From: an uncultured Pelagibacteraceae bacterium
Lineage (GTDB): Bacteria; Pseudomonadota; Alphaproteobacteria; Pelagibacterales; Pelagibacteraceae
Assembly (NCBI GenBank): GCA_902619675.1
Contig: CACNFA010000001.1
Coordinates: 62,001-126,000, forward strand
Direction: 5' to 3'
DNA: 64,000 bases
Shown: piece by piece, positions 40,017 to 48,788 of the stretch
How the letters are laid out: every line of letters starts with the position of its first letter
Numbering within the stretch: position 1 is the first letter of the stretch
Made by a program: the position numbers and the translations under genes
The notes under the pieces: generated by a model
What the model saw: only the letters and a program-made list of their open reading frames with translations
The model's database searches: none
What the model was told of the DNA's origin: nothing

Positions 40017-40144
40017 TTTTCCCCCTTTTGTTCTAATTCTCAATTAAAACCAATCTGAACTAAATTGTACACATGTATTTTTGACACTTTTTTTTTATCT
40101 ACTAAATATAGATTAAGTCAATCTTAAGTTGATATTTCATGAGA

Positions 40145-40173
40145 AACGGGAGATTTTAATTAAACCTCCCGTT
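40145..40173 (-). terminator. Candidate hairpin terminator after recA
   Basis: AACGGGAG pairs with CTCCCGTT around an AT-rich inner stem and loop, 19 bases downstream of the recA stop on the minus strand. The trailing U run is weak (TTTCTC). Confidence 0.6.
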
Positions 40174-40191
40174 GAAATGATGGCTGAGAAA

Positions 40192-41295
40192 TTATTCTTC
40201 CTCTTTTTTATCGCTAATTTTTTCGTTTGTTGAAGGGTTACCCTCTAACTCCTTGCTTATTGCTAAAGCTTGATCTCGAATTATTTTTTCTATTTCTGTA
40301 GCAATATTTGGATTTTTTTGAAGGAAAACTTTTGCGTTTTCTCTTCCTTGGCCTATTTTTTCGCCTTTATAAGCGTACCAAGCTCCTGATTTTTCTACAA
40401 CACCTGCTTTTGTACCTAGATCAATGAGCTCACCTAATTTGCTTATTCCTTTTCCGTACATTAAATCAAATTCAACAACTTTGAATGGAGGTGCTACCTT
40501 GTTCTTAATCACTTTTACTCTAGTTGAGTTTCCTATAATTTGATCTTTTTCTTTAATAGCTCCTATTCTTCTTATATCCATTCTAACTGATGAATAAAAT
40601 TTTAGTGCATTTCCGCCTGAAGTAGTTTCAGGATTACCAAACATCACTCCGATCTTCATTCTTATTTGGTTTATAAATATCACCATTGTGTTTGATTTAG
40701 ACACTGATCCAGTAATCTTTCTTAAAGCTTGACTCATCAATCTTGACTGTAAACCAACATGATGGTCTCCCATTTCACCTTCGAGTTCTGCTTTTGGTGT
40801 TAGTGCAGCTACTGAGTCTACGACTAAAACAGATATAGAACCTGATTTTATTAATGTATCAGTTATTTCTAGCGCTTGTTCCCCAGTGTCAGGCTGAGAA
40901 ATTAAAAGCTCCTCAGTTTTAACACCTAATTTTTTAGCATAAACTGGGTCCATCGCGTGTTCCGCATCAACAAAAGCACATATACCTCCCGCTTTTTGAG
41001 CTTCAGCTACAACCTGCAATGCCAGTGTTGTTTTTCCAGATGACTCGGGTCCATAAATTTCAATTATCCTACCCTTTGGTAAACCTCCTATTCCCAAAGC
41101 CAGATCTAAGCTTAATGAGCCTGTTGAGATTGCCTCAACGTCCAAGGCTTGTTGTTGTCCAAGTCTCATTACTGAGCCTTTTCCAAAATTTTGGTCAATT
41201 TGGCTTATTGCTGCCTCTAAAGACTTGTTTTTCTCTTTTAATTCCTGTTGTTTTTTATTGTCGGTTTTTACGACCTTTAAGTTATTTTTTGTCAT
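40192..41295 (-). CDS. recA: Recombinase A
   Basis: A 367-residue RecA that drives homologous recombination and triggers LexA self-cleavage after DNA damage. Walker [26 protein letters not shown], Walker [11 protein letters not shown] and the DNA-binding loops [13 protein letters not shown] and the [19 protein letters not shown] region are intact. The acidic C-terminal tail ends [10 protein letters not shown] candidate LexA box lies 39 bases upstream, and a hairpin follows the gene. Confidence 0.98.
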   Translation of the reverse strand: MTKNNLKVVKTDNKKQQELKEKNKSLEAAISQIDQNFGKGSVMRLGQQQALDVEAISTGSLSLDLALGIGGLPKGRIIEIYGPESSGKTTLALQVVAEAQKAGGICAFVDAEHAMDPVYAKKLGVKTEELLISQPDTGEQALEITDTLIKSGSISVLVVDSVAALTPKAELEGEMGDHHVGLQSRLMSQALRKITGSVSKSNTMVIFINQIRMKIGVMFGNPETTSGGNALKFYSSVRMDIRRIGAIKEKDQIIGNSTRVKVIKNKVAPPFKVVEFDLMYGKGISKLGELIDLGTKAGVVEKSGAWYAYKGEKIGQGRENAKVFLQKNPNIATEIEKIIRDQALAISKELEGNPSTNEKISDKKEEE

Positions 41296-41333
41296 TTTAT
41301 GTCCTTTTTTTAGTTCGAATCATTACATTAAAT

Positions 41334-41348
41334 GTACACATTTTGTTC
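41334..41348 (-). promoter_or_regulatory. Candidate LexA (SOS) box upstream of recA
   Basis: GTAC-N7-GTTC on the plus strand (GAAC-N7-GTAC on the coding strand) differs by one base from the alphaproteobacterial LexA site GTTC-N7-GTTC. Its place just upstream of recA supports an SOS role; a single mismatch site in AT-rich DNA is only suggestive. Confidence 0.5.
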
Positions 41349-41385
41349 TTTTTATCAAGGATTTTAAATGACCCCATAATCCCAA

Positions 41386-42675
41386 TTATTTAGTTATTAT
41401 TTCAGATAATGTTCCCACTTGTCTCGCCAGATCAAACTGGGAGACCAAGAAATCTCTCTCGGCCTTAGCGAAAGCGATTCTAGCATCCAACAGCAAGCTT
41501 CTAGACTGGATAACTTCGAGAGTTGATCGGGTATTTCCTGAGTCATATTCCAATGTAATTCCCTCATTTGCTATTTCAGCTGCTTTCAATTGTGCTTTTG
41601 TAGCCTCCAAAACGCTTTTTGAAGATTGGTAGCTGGACCAAGAATTTGAAGTTTCCGTTGAGATTCTATTCTTGGCGTCTTTTAAAAGAAGTTGTGCGCG
41701 TTGTTTATCAAAGGAAGATTTTCTGATTGCAGAAATGTTTTCGCCACCTTTAATAATCGGCCAAGTAATAGTAGCTTTAACAGACTCATCCTCTTTTTCA
41801 TCAATTGATGAACTAAAGTCTTTACTTTCAGACTTTGAAATTTTTATTGAAGCAGTAGGCGAAAGCCTTGATCTTTCAATATTTAATTCTTTTGCGGAAA
41901 TCTCATATTCAAGTTTGGAAATTAAAAGTTTTAAATTTTTTAAATTTGATAATTTAAGAGAATCATCTAAAGATTTTGGTAATTTTAAAGATACTTGCTC
42001 ATCCAAGGTTTCTGTATTAGGTATATTTTCTCTTGTTACTCTTTCAAAATTTGTTTTTGAAGAAAGTAACTCAGTTTTTGCTTTAATTAAATTTGCTCTA
42101 GCACCAGCTAAAGAGGACTCTGATTGTGCTAAATCTGTTAAAGTAATTTCACCCTTTTGTAATCGTGCGTTATCAAATTCTACTTGTCGTTCAAATAAAG
42201 TAACATTGGATAAATTAAATGACTCATTTTTTGATTTGTAAATAAAGTCAAAATATGCAGATGCCACTTCTAAAATAGTTTGATGTTCTACTTGTTTTAA
42301 TTCTAATTTAGCTTTTTGTGTTTCAAGTTCCGTTTTCTTGAATGTATTTAATCCTTTAAATCCAGAGAATATTTTTTGTTCAAGTTCTATGTTGGTGCTT
42401 TCTAAGTCTGAACTGTATTCCGGCAAAGTTGATCCACTTTGATCAGTTCGATTTGATGAAGTTGTGCTCGTTTGATTGCCAGAGATTGTAAGATTAGGTA
42501 GAAACTCACTTCTTGATATTCTTTTATTCTGTTTGGTAGACTCTAATTTTTTCCGTTCTGCATTTAGAATTAAGTTGCTATCAATTGCTTTATTAATATA
42601 AAAGAAAACATTAGTTTCAGCACTTAATGGAGGGCAAATCAAAAAAATTAGTATGAAAAACAAATTTTTTGTCAT
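41386..42675 (-). CDS. tolC: TolC-family outer-membrane efflux channel
   Basis: A 429-residue protein with a signal sequence (about 1-18) and two halves of long alpha-helical coiled coil separated by short beta stretches, as in TolC trimers that connect inner-membrane pumps to the outside. Repeated heptad-like segments such as LNLSNVTLFERQVEFDNARLQ and LKAAEIANEGITLEYDSGN are visible; the latter matches the family's GxxTLxDLL-like E-Y-x-x-G-x-R-S-T-L-E-V ending. No pump or membrane-fusion protein is adjacent. The symbol is by family; the substrate is unknown. Confidence 0.85.
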   Translation of the reverse strand: MTKNLFFILIFLICPPLSAETNVFFYINKAIDSNLILNAERKKLESTKQNKRISRSEFLPNLTISGNQTSTTSSNRTDQSGSTLPEYSSDLESTNIELEQKIFSGFKGLNTFKKTELETQKAKLELKQVEHQTILEVASAYFDFIYKSKNESFNLSNVTLFERQVEFDNARLQKGEITLTDLAQSESSLAGARANLIKAKTELLSSKTNFERVTRENIPNTETLDEQVSLKLPKSLDDSLKLSNLKNLKLLISKLEYEISAKELNIERSRLSPTASIKISKSESKDFSSSIDEKEDESVKATITWPIIKGGENISAIRKSSFDKQRAQLLLKDAKNRISTETSNSWSSYQSSKSVLEATKAQLKAAEIANEGITLEYDSGNTRSTLEVIQSRSLLLDARIAFAKAERDFLVSQFDLARQVGTLSEIITK

Positions 42676-43592
42676 TAATTAAATCTTATTGATTTTAATC
42701 TATGTTTATTATCTATTTTAATAATTGAGTCTGCCTTATTATCAAAATTTTTTAACATGTGTTTTGTTAATCTTTCGTAAAACATTATAAATCTTTTTAT
42801 TTGATTATCGCTCATAGTTTTTTTGCCTTTTCCGGTCAATCTTAATTTTTTTTCTTGTAGCAATCTCCACTTGTATACGTGCTTGAAACTTGGAACTTTT
42901 AAAAAAATAAATTTATCAACTAAGTTAAAAATTTTTTTATAGTCATTTTTCAGCTCTTTGTTAACTCTATTCCTCCATATTTTTTTTTTATCTTCCTCTT
43001 TTTCTAATGTATTTATTGGAGATAATAAATCCTTATTTTTTTGGGGACCAACACCTATACACCAACCTTCAAAAATTATTATATTTGGCTTTAAATTAAT
43101 TTTTTGCCATTTATTTTTTGACATCCTATTATCTGTTGATTTATCAAATCTAGGTATTTTTAATCTTTTGAAATTTGATTTTGTAAGATTTTTAAGGCAT
43201 CTGAAAAGAAGCTTAGTATCATGAGTTCCTGGTACTCCTCTCGTCAAAAAAAGAGAGCTAACTTTTTTTGACATTTTTTCCCTTTCATCAAAAGTTTTAT
43301 AAAAATCGTCTATTGAAAATATTACAGTATTTAAACCAAAGCCTTGTTTCAGAATTATTTTTAATATCTTAGAGATGGTAGATTTACCTGAACCTTGACC
43401 TCCAGTTAAAGCAATAATTTTAGTTTTTTTATCTTTATAATGTTCTCTAAAAATTCTTTGGCTTATGGGTATATAAAAATTTTTTAATTGCTCAATTTTA
43501 TTTCTAAATGGCTCAGATAAAACCTCTTGAGACTTCAAAAAATTTAAATATCGATTTTTTATCTTTTGGTAATTGATCTTAATATAAAACAT
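42675..43592 (-). CDS. P-loop kinase related to D-glycerate 3-kinase (GLYK)
   Basis: A 305-residue P-loop protein with Walker A ALTGGQGSGKSTIS near residue 62, IFSIDDFYKTFDEREK, TRGVPGTHDTKLL, IPRFDKSTDNRM and IIIFEGWCIGVGP. These blocks match the GLYK type of D-glycerate 3-kinase, the photorespiratory enzyme of plants that also occurs in bacteria. That would feed glycerate into 3-phosphoglycerate. Related uridine/pantothenate kinase-like proteins share the fold, so the substrate is inferred. It shares one base with tolC downstream. Confidence 0.78.
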   Translation of the reverse strand: MFYIKINYQKIKNRYLNFLKSQEVLSEPFRNKIEQLKNFYIPISQRIFREHYKDKKTKIIALTGGQGSGKSTISKILKIILKQGFGLNTVIFSIDDFYKTFDEREKMSKKVSSLFLTRGVPGTHDTKLLFRCLKNLTKSNFKRLKIPRFDKSTDNRMSKNKWQKINLKPNIIIFEGWCIGVGPQKNKDLLSPINTLEKEEDKKKIWRNRVNKELKNDYKKIFNLVDKFIFLKVPSFKHVYKWRLLQEKKLRLTGKGKKTMSDNQIKRFIMFYERLTKHMLKNFDNKADSIIKIDNKHRLKSIRFN

Positions 43593-43596
43593 TTGA

Positions 43597-43953
43597 TTAC
43601 TTTTTATCTAAGGGATGATTTAGTCCATCATTTAATGAAATATTCTCTAATTTAAAAATATCAATCTCATCAATACATCCAAGATTAAATCCAGTCATGG
43701 AGGGATTTGATCTTGGGTTGTGATGTGTATAGATACCGCAAATTGAGCAAAAAAAATGTTTGGCCACATTTGAGTGAAATTGATATAGTTTAAGCTTATC
43801 AGCTCCTTTAATAATTTTAAAATTCTCATTTTTAGTTAAAGACATAATTGCGCCTTTTCGTTTACAAATAGAACAATTACATCTTAAAATTTTATCAAAA
43901 CTGTTAATTTTAATTTCTGCTTCAATCTTTCCACAATGACATTTTAATTTCAT
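43597..43953 (-). CDS. GFA / CENP-V family zinc protein
   Basis: A 118-residue protein of the GFA (glutathione-dependent formaldehyde-activating) family. Its zinc-binding cysteines are C5-x-C7, the trio C25, C27 and C30 in RCNCSICKRKG, and C68/C71 in FFCSICGIYTHH. Members bind zinc and sometimes glutathione; most lack proof of activity on formaldehyde. It lies four bases upstream of the kinase gene on the same strand. The 126 bases before it hold no feature I can support. Confidence 0.83.
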   Translation of the reverse strand: MKLKCHCGKIEAEIKINSFDKILRCNCSICKRKGAIMSLTKNENFKIIKGADKLKLYQFHSNVAKHFFCSICGIYTHHNPRSNPSMTGFNLGCIDEIDIFKLENISLNDGLNHPLDKK

Positions 43954-44079
43954 AAAATTATAAATTTTAACATTTAAGAGTACTCATGTTCTTTATTATC
44001 CACAATAGCTCAAATTGTATGATAAATGTTCACCTTTTGATTCATTTTTGATTCTATTTGGGACTCAAAAAACAACTAT

Positions 44080-44970
44080 TTAGTGTGTCAAATCTTTTAC
44101 GCTATCCAAATTTTCTTGACACTTAAGTAATTCCTTTTCTTTTTCTCTAAAAGAAACTAGAAAAATTATAAAATTGAATGCAATAATAGCCATCATCAGT
44201 ATGTCTATTGGTATTCCAATGTATTTTTTTAATAATCCAAGAATAAACAAAATCAATAGCGATCTAAAAACTACTTGATATTTAAAAACAGCTATTATTG
44301 AAAAAGAATGTATAATTAAGTTTAATAAGGACATTTTAGATGGTCCAAAATATCTTGTTCCTCTTATAGAGTCTATTTCGCTATAATTTATTATGTTTTT
44401 TTTAAAACTGCCTGAGTAACTGCTCCACAAACTTTTTTTTGTAGAGAGATTTTCTGCATCTTTTATTGTCAAACAACTAAAATTACCAAAATTAATTTTT
44501 TTTCCCGTAAAAATGAAAGTTATTATTTTATGTATCTCGTATAATGATTGAAAAATAAATCCTTCAGACCTTTTTATTCTCTTAGCAACCACTGAAGTTT
44601 TAGGATTTTTGAAAGTTTCACTTATCAAACTTTTTAACTCAATAGGTCTATCTTCCCCATCACCATCCATCAAAATTAGATAGTCAAATTTTTTATTTTG
44701 AAGGGCATATCTTATTCCGAAAGCATTACATCTAGCGTGGCCAAAATTTTTTTTCATATTTAGAATTTTAATAGCCTCAATATTTTTTGGCTTTAAGATT
44801 TTAGGTTGACTAATAGTTGACGCGTCATTGACCACCAAACACTCTATCGCAATATTATCTATTTGATCAAAATTTTTACTTATCTCATCGATTAACTTAA
44901 TTAAAGACTCCCAATCGTTAAAAACAGGTATTAAAATAATTACTTTTCTCATTTTTTCCCAATCATACAA
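44080..44970 (-). CDS. Membrane-anchored family 2 glycosyltransferase
   Basis: A 296-residue enzyme with a DPM1-like GT-A domain: VIILIPVFNDWESL, CLVVNDAST, the metal-binding DGDGED at about residue 100, and NAFGIRYALQ. Two membrane helices (about 225-280) end the protein. Such enzymes load a sugar onto polyprenyl phosphate for use by a GT39/ArnT-like transferase, and one overlaps it by 22 bases upstream. The sugar cannot be told. Confidence 0.82.
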   Translation of the reverse strand: MYDWEKMRKVIILIPVFNDWESLIKLIDEISKNFDQIDNIAIECLVVNDASTISQPKILKPKNIEAIKILNMKKNFGHARCNAFGIRYALQNKKFDYLILMDGDGEDRPIELKSLISETFKNPKTSVVAKRIKRSEGFIFQSLYEIHKIITFIFTGKKINFGNFSCLTIKDAENLSTKKSLWSSYSGSFKKNIINYSEIDSIRGTRYFGPSKMSLLNLIIHSFSIIAVFKYQVVFRSLLILFILGLLKKYIGIPIDILMMAIIAFNFIIFLVSFREKEKELLKCQENLDSVKDLTH

Positions 44971-46322
44971 TATCCGACAGGTTTAATTGTACCAAATACT
45001 CCAGGACAAACTCTTTTTAATATTTTTGAATTTCCTGTATATATTACGCCTTCCTGCTCCTCTATATTGATAGCTTTATCTTTTAAATCATTAAACCACA
45101 TTGGTCGTGATGGTAAATGGTAAGATAAATTTCCAGCCGACCACTCATCTCCAACAACTATTCTTATTTCATTTATAAAATTTTGATCCCATTTATCTTG
45201 AACTAATCTCGCTATTTCTTTTCCTGGGTAGTCAGTTCGCTTCGTTTTATCTATAATTGACACTGCTAAATAGACTCCCGGTGAGAGAAAAAAGAGAAAT
45301 AAAAAAGTTATGAAAAAGGTTTTTAATTTCTTAAAATTAATATTTTTTTGATATAAATTAATTAGAAAAACTCCAATAAATAAATAGAATGGTGTCATCC
45401 ACATTGTTCTTATATTTGCCCCTGATACTATAGAAGTTATCAAAATTAAAAGAATGGGAACTATTGAAATAAAAAATAAAAAATTAAATTTTTTATTCTT
45501 AAATGAATAACTTGTTTTGAATTTTTTTAATAATATTAAAAATAACACCAATAACGGAATTAATATTATTGTTTGTTTAAACATAAAAATTAAAGGATTA
45601 ATTATATGATCAATGAAACTATTTTCATTTATATCTGATCTATTAAAGGCGTATGAAATTGTAACAAAATTATTTTCATACAACCAAAAAAAATGTGGGG
45701 CTAGAGCAACCAAAGATACAAAAATAGATAAAAGGTAATTTGATAATAATTTTTTTGTATCTTTAAAATTAAAGGCTATAAAAAGGAAGATTGAAAAAAG
45801 AAGATAAATAAATAAATATTTTGATAAAAATCCTAACGCAGAAAAAATACCAAAAAGTAGCCAGTGTATAATTTTATTTTGATTAATGCTTTTCCAGAAA
45901 AAATAAACTGTTAATGCCCAAAATGGTAATTGGCTAACATTCACATTAAATTCTGGAGTAGTAAAATTCAGAAAAAAAATGCTTTCTAAAACAAGAACAG
46001 ATATTAAAGCATATATTTTTTCTTTAAAGATCTCATTTGATAATTTCCATACATATAAAAATGCAGTTATAACAAATAGCTGACTTAAAAGATAATAAGC
46101 CCAATCATTTGATTTAAATATAATAAAAAAGAATTCCGTTGCAAACGCACTTAGTGGAGGATGCTTGTCAAAACCCCAATTTAGGTTACTTCCCCAAGCT
46201 AAAGCTTCAATGGTATCTAGAGGTAAATTTATGTTTGAAAAACTTGGAATTAAAACCCACAAAAGTAAATGGGAAAAGATAAATAAATAATAATTTTTTT
46301 CTATGTTTTTTTTAGATATCAT
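44949..46322 (-). CDS. GT39 / ArnT-like membrane glycosyltransferase
   Basis: A 457-residue polytopic protein with roughly ten or more transmembrane helices. The N-terminal periplasmic loop has the family's acidic residue and FDKHPPLSAF (about residues 52-61), the D-x-HPP motif of GT39 and ArnT enzymes. A C-terminal periplasmic domain has VVGDEWSAGNLSYHLPSRP. It probably transfers a sugar from polyprenyl phosphate to a lipid or protein in the periplasm. With the GT2 gene it forms a plausible donor-synthesis and transfer pair. Confidence 0.82.
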   Translation of the reverse strand: MISKKNIEKNYYLFIFSHLLLWVLIPSFSNINLPLDTIEALAWGSNLNWGFDKHPPLSAFATEFFFIIFKSNDWAYYLLSQLFVITAFLYVWKLSNEIFKEKIYALISVLVLESIFFLNFTTPEFNVNVSQLPFWALTVYFFWKSINQNKIIHWLLFGIFSALGFLSKYLFIYLLFSIFLFIAFNFKDTKKLLSNYLLSIFVSLVALAPHFFWLYENNFVTISYAFNRSDINENSFIDHIINPLIFMFKQTIILIPLLVLFLILLKKFKTSYSFKNKKFNFLFFISIVPILLILITSIVSGANIRTMWMTPFYLFIGVFLINLYQKNINFKKLKTFFITFLFLFFLSPGVYLAVSIIDKTKRTDYPGKEIARLVQDKWDQNFINEIRIVVGDEWSAGNLSYHLPSRPMWFNDLKDKAINIEEQEGVIYTGNSKILKRVCPGVFGTIKPVGYCMIGKK

Positions 46323-46350
46323 AACCTGAAATATTACAATTTATAAGCTA

Positions 46351-46378
46351 TTGACACGAGTAAAATCAAACATATACT
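46351..46378 (+). promoter_or_regulatory. Sigma-70 type promoter for dksA
   Basis: TTGACA (46351-46356) and TATACT (46373-46378), spacer 16 bases, close to the dksA start at 46394. This is the best consensus promoter I found in the window and would give a leader of only about ten bases. Confidence 0.7.
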
Positions 46379-46393
46379 CCCCAAATTCGAAAA

Positions 46394-46819
46394 ATGGTTA
46401 AAAAACCTACTACTAAAAAAAAATATACACCTAGCACAAAAGAAAAATATATGTGTGCAAAACACAAGAAATTTTTTACAGATGAACTATTAAATTGGAA
46501 ACGAGATATAATTAAAGCCAACAATTTAGGAAATATTTTAAATTCATCTGATGATAACGTTTCTTCAGCTGATATAGTTGATCAAGCGTCTTCTTACACA
46601 GATAAATCTGTAGAAATAAAAGCGCTGAATAGAAGTAGAAAGCTTATATCTAAAATCAATTCTGCATTACAAAGAATCAAAGATGGAACTTATGGTTATT
46701 GTGAAGAAACGGGCGAGCCAATAGGGTTAAAAAGGTTAATGGCAAGACCAGTTGCAACCCTCTCAATTGAAGCTCAAGAAAAACATGAGAGAGATGAAAA
46801 AATTTTCATAGATGATTGA
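46394..46819 (+). CDS. dksA: DksA-type RNA polymerase regulator lacking zinc cysteines
   Basis: A 141-residue secondary-channel binder that, with ppGpp, alters transcription of rRNA and amino acid genes. The coiled-coil tip residues D60, D63 and A65 (ADIVDQAS) match the DxxDxA motif needed for function. The zinc finger is degenerate: YGYCEETGEP keeps one cysteine and ATLSIEAQEKHERDEK has none, as in zinc-independent DksA forms of alphaproteobacteria. It ends exactly where the convergent GST gene ends. Confidence 0.92.
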   Translation: MVKKPTTKKKYTPSTKEKYMCAKHKKFFTDELLNWKRDIIKANNLGNILNSSDDNVSSADIVDQASSYTDKSVEIKALNRSRKLISKINSALQRIKDGTYGYCEETGEPIGLKRLMARPVATLSIEAQEKHERDEKIFIDD

Positions 46820-47446
46820 TTAAACTTTAGGAATTTCTTCTCCATTTTTAAATAAATCATAGCCTTTAACAACACCTTTTCTTTTTGAAATTTCTGTGTA
46901 CCATCTTGTTAAATTTAAAAAATTTTTTAGTCCAATATCATGCCAATCATGTCTTGCAATCCATGGAAAGGTGGCGATATCAGCTATTGTATAATCATTT
47001 CCAGCTAAATATTTTGAAACTGATAATCGCGTATCGAGTTCTTGGTAAATTCTTTTTGAAATTTTAAAGTATCTCTTTTCTCCAAACTCACTTTTTCCCG
47101 GATTATAATGATGAAACTGATGATGTTGACCTAACATCGGTCCAACATAGGCTATTTGGCCCATGAGCCATTGATTAATAATATTTCTTTGGGATGTTTC
47201 ATAAAACTTTCCACTTTTTTCAGCTAAATAAATCAAAATAGCTCCTGTTTCAAAAATACTATGATCGGTGTCATGATCTATTATTACGGGCGTCTTACTA
47301 AAAGGGCTTATCTTTTTAAATTCAGGCTTAAATTGTTCATCTTTGTATATATTAATTTTAGTAACTTTATAATCAAAATGAATTTCTTCCAACATTATGG
47401 ATATTTTCTTACCGTTTGGAGTATTAGCGGTAAGTAGCTCTATCAT
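46820..47446 (-). CDS. Glutathione S-transferase family protein
   Basis: A 208-residue protein with an N-terminal thioredoxin-like domain (LLTANTPNGKKISIMLEEI; SPFSKTPVIIDHD with the cis-proline; ETGAILIYLAEKSG) and an all-helical C-terminal domain with YTIADIATFPW. The TPNGKK start resembles the YfcG/YghU (Nu-class) group, which includes disulfide reductases acting on glutathione. It overlaps the ferredoxin reductase gene by four bases, so it is part of the redox cluster next to proteorhodopsin. Confidence 0.87.
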   Translation of the reverse strand: MIELLTANTPNGKKISIMLEEIHFDYKVTKINIYKDEQFKPEFKKISPFSKTPVIIDHDTDHSIFETGAILIYLAEKSGKFYETSQRNIINQWLMGQIAYVGPMLGQHHQFHHYNPGKSEFGEKRYFKISKRIYQELDTRLSVSKYLAGNDYTIADIATFPWIARHDWHDIGLKNFLNLTRWYTEISKRKGVVKGYDLFKNGEEIPKV

Positions 47447-48456
47447 TTTTTTCCAAGTCTTTCCTGTATCGCTTTTGAAGATGTTGTAAATTCAAATCTA
47501 TATTTTTCGTTTGGTCTAGCTCTCTTAAAGCATTCAACTGAAGCTAAAGCCACTTCATGAAAACCTGATAAAATTAATTTAAGCTTACCAGGATAGTTGC
47601 AAATATCTCCAACAGCATAAATCCCATTTTTATTTGTTTGAAAGTCTTTAGAGTTCACTTCGATAGTTTTTTTATCCATATTTAAACCCCACTCTGCTAT
47701 TGGACCAAGTTTCATAATTAGTCCAAAAAAACTTAAGATAATATCAGTCTGAATTTTTTCAATTTTTCCATCATCGTATTTTATAGAAATAGATGTTATA
47801 TATTTTTCACCTTCAATGGAGATTATTTGACATGGAGTTTTTATAGAAACTTTTCCCTCATTTTCAAGTTTTTTGAGCTGTGATAAAGTATGTGGTGCTC
47901 CTCTGAATTCATTACGCCTATGAATGAGAGTAACTTTAGAATTCTTTGATAACTCCAAAGCCCAGTCTAATGCAGAGTCTCCTCCACCAAAAATACTTAA
48001 ATTTTTATTTTTAAATTTTTCTTTATCTCTCACTGCATAAAAGAGGGATTGATCTTCAAATCTTTCTGCGTCTTTAATGGACAATTTTCTAGGTTCAAAA
48101 GAACCAACACCTCCAGCTATAATTATATTTGGAGCTACAAATTCATTTTTTTTACTCGTTTTTACGGTCCAATCTTCATTAACTTGATTAATTTCTTCAA
48201 CTCTCTCATTTAAATAAAATTCTGCTTTAAAAGGTTTTATTTGCTCAAGTAATTTTTTCGTTAATTCTTCACCAGTGCATTCTGGAACTGCTGGTATATC
48301 ATAAATTGGTTTGTCTGGATAAAGTTCAATACACTGCCCTCCTGCTTTATCTAAATTATCTATAACGATTGATTTTAAACCTTTAATCCCCAACTGATGA
48401 ACAGCGAAAAGTCCAACAGGTCCAGCTCCTATTATTATAGTATCAGTTTTTTTCAT
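47443..48456 (-). CDS. Ferredoxin--NADP reductase (thioredoxin-reductase-like)
   Basis: A 337-residue flavoprotein. It has FAD-binding IIGAGPVGLFAVHQL, NADP-binding IFGGGDSALDWALEL, and the C-terminal YAVGDICNYPGKLKLILSG. The CxxC redox pair of thioredoxin reductase is absent, which identifies the FNR type that moves electrons between NADPH and ferredoxin. It shares one base with the ferredoxin gene upstream and overlaps the GST gene downstream, so the pair is a natural electron-transfer unit beside proteorhodopsin. Confidence 0.92.
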   Translation of the reverse strand: MKKTDTIIIGAGPVGLFAVHQLGIKGLKSIVIDNLDKAGGQCIELYPDKPIYDIPAVPECTGEELTKKLLEQIKPFKAEFYLNERVEEINQVNEDWTVKTSKKNEFVAPNIIIAGGVGSFEPRKLSIKDAERFEDQSLFYAVRDKEKFKNKNLSIFGGGDSALDWALELSKNSKVTLIHRRNEFRGAPHTLSQLKKLENEGKVSIKTPCQIISIEGEKYITSISIKYDDGKIEKIQTDIILSFFGLIMKLGPIAEWGLNMDKKTIEVNSKDFQTNKNGIYAVGDICNYPGKLKLILSGFHEVALASVECFKRARPNEKYRFEFTTSSKAIQERLGKK

Positions 48457-48776
48457 TATGCTTGTTTAGGCGGAGTAGTAACTATAAGACCGTCTAACTC
48501 TTCCGAAACTATAAGTTGACAGCTAAGTCTACTATTTTTTTTTGGCTCATATGCCATGTCAATCATATCTACTTCTGCGTCTTCTGCTTTTGGAAGTTTA
48601 TTGTACCATTTTTCCTCGACATAAACATGGCAAGTTGCGCAAGCCATGGATCCTCCACAATCAGCGTCTATACCAGGTATATTGTTCTGGATGGCTCCTT
48701 CCATTACAGAAAGTCCATTTTCAACCTCTATAGTTTTTGTATTTCCGTCGTTATCTTTATAGGTAACTTTTGTCAA
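48456..48776 (-). CDS. 2Fe-2S ferredoxin (adrenodoxin-like)
   Basis: A 106-residue ferredoxin. The cluster ligands lie in DCGGSMACATCHVYV (three Cys in C-x5-C-x2-C) and the fourth in NSRLSCQLIV, the spacing of vertebrate/bacterial adrenodoxin-type proteins. The acidic stretch LPKAEDAEVDMIDMAY is the usual partner-docking helix. Its neighbour is an FNR-type reductase. The adjacent position next to proteorhodopsin is characteristic of SAR11 (established knowledge). Confidence 0.94.
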   Translation of the reverse strand: MTKVTYKDNDGNTKTIEVENGLSVMEGAIQNNIPGIDADCGGSMACATCHVYVEEKWYNKLPKAEDAEVDMIDMAYEPKKNSRLSCQLIVSEELDGLIVTTPPKQA

Positions 48777-48788
48777 AAATATTTCCCC

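Noticed and set aside
41672..42241. A 189-residue plus-strand frame inside the TolC-family gene
   Set aside because: It is antisense to a well-supported coiled-coil gene, and its Ser/Phe-rich composition is that expected from reading Lys/Glu-rich coding sequence backwards.
43954..44079. 126-base gap between the GFA gene and the GT2 gene examined for a small RNA or tRNA
   Set aside because: No stable stem, tRNA arm or open frame with a start site was visible; I see nothing supportable in it.
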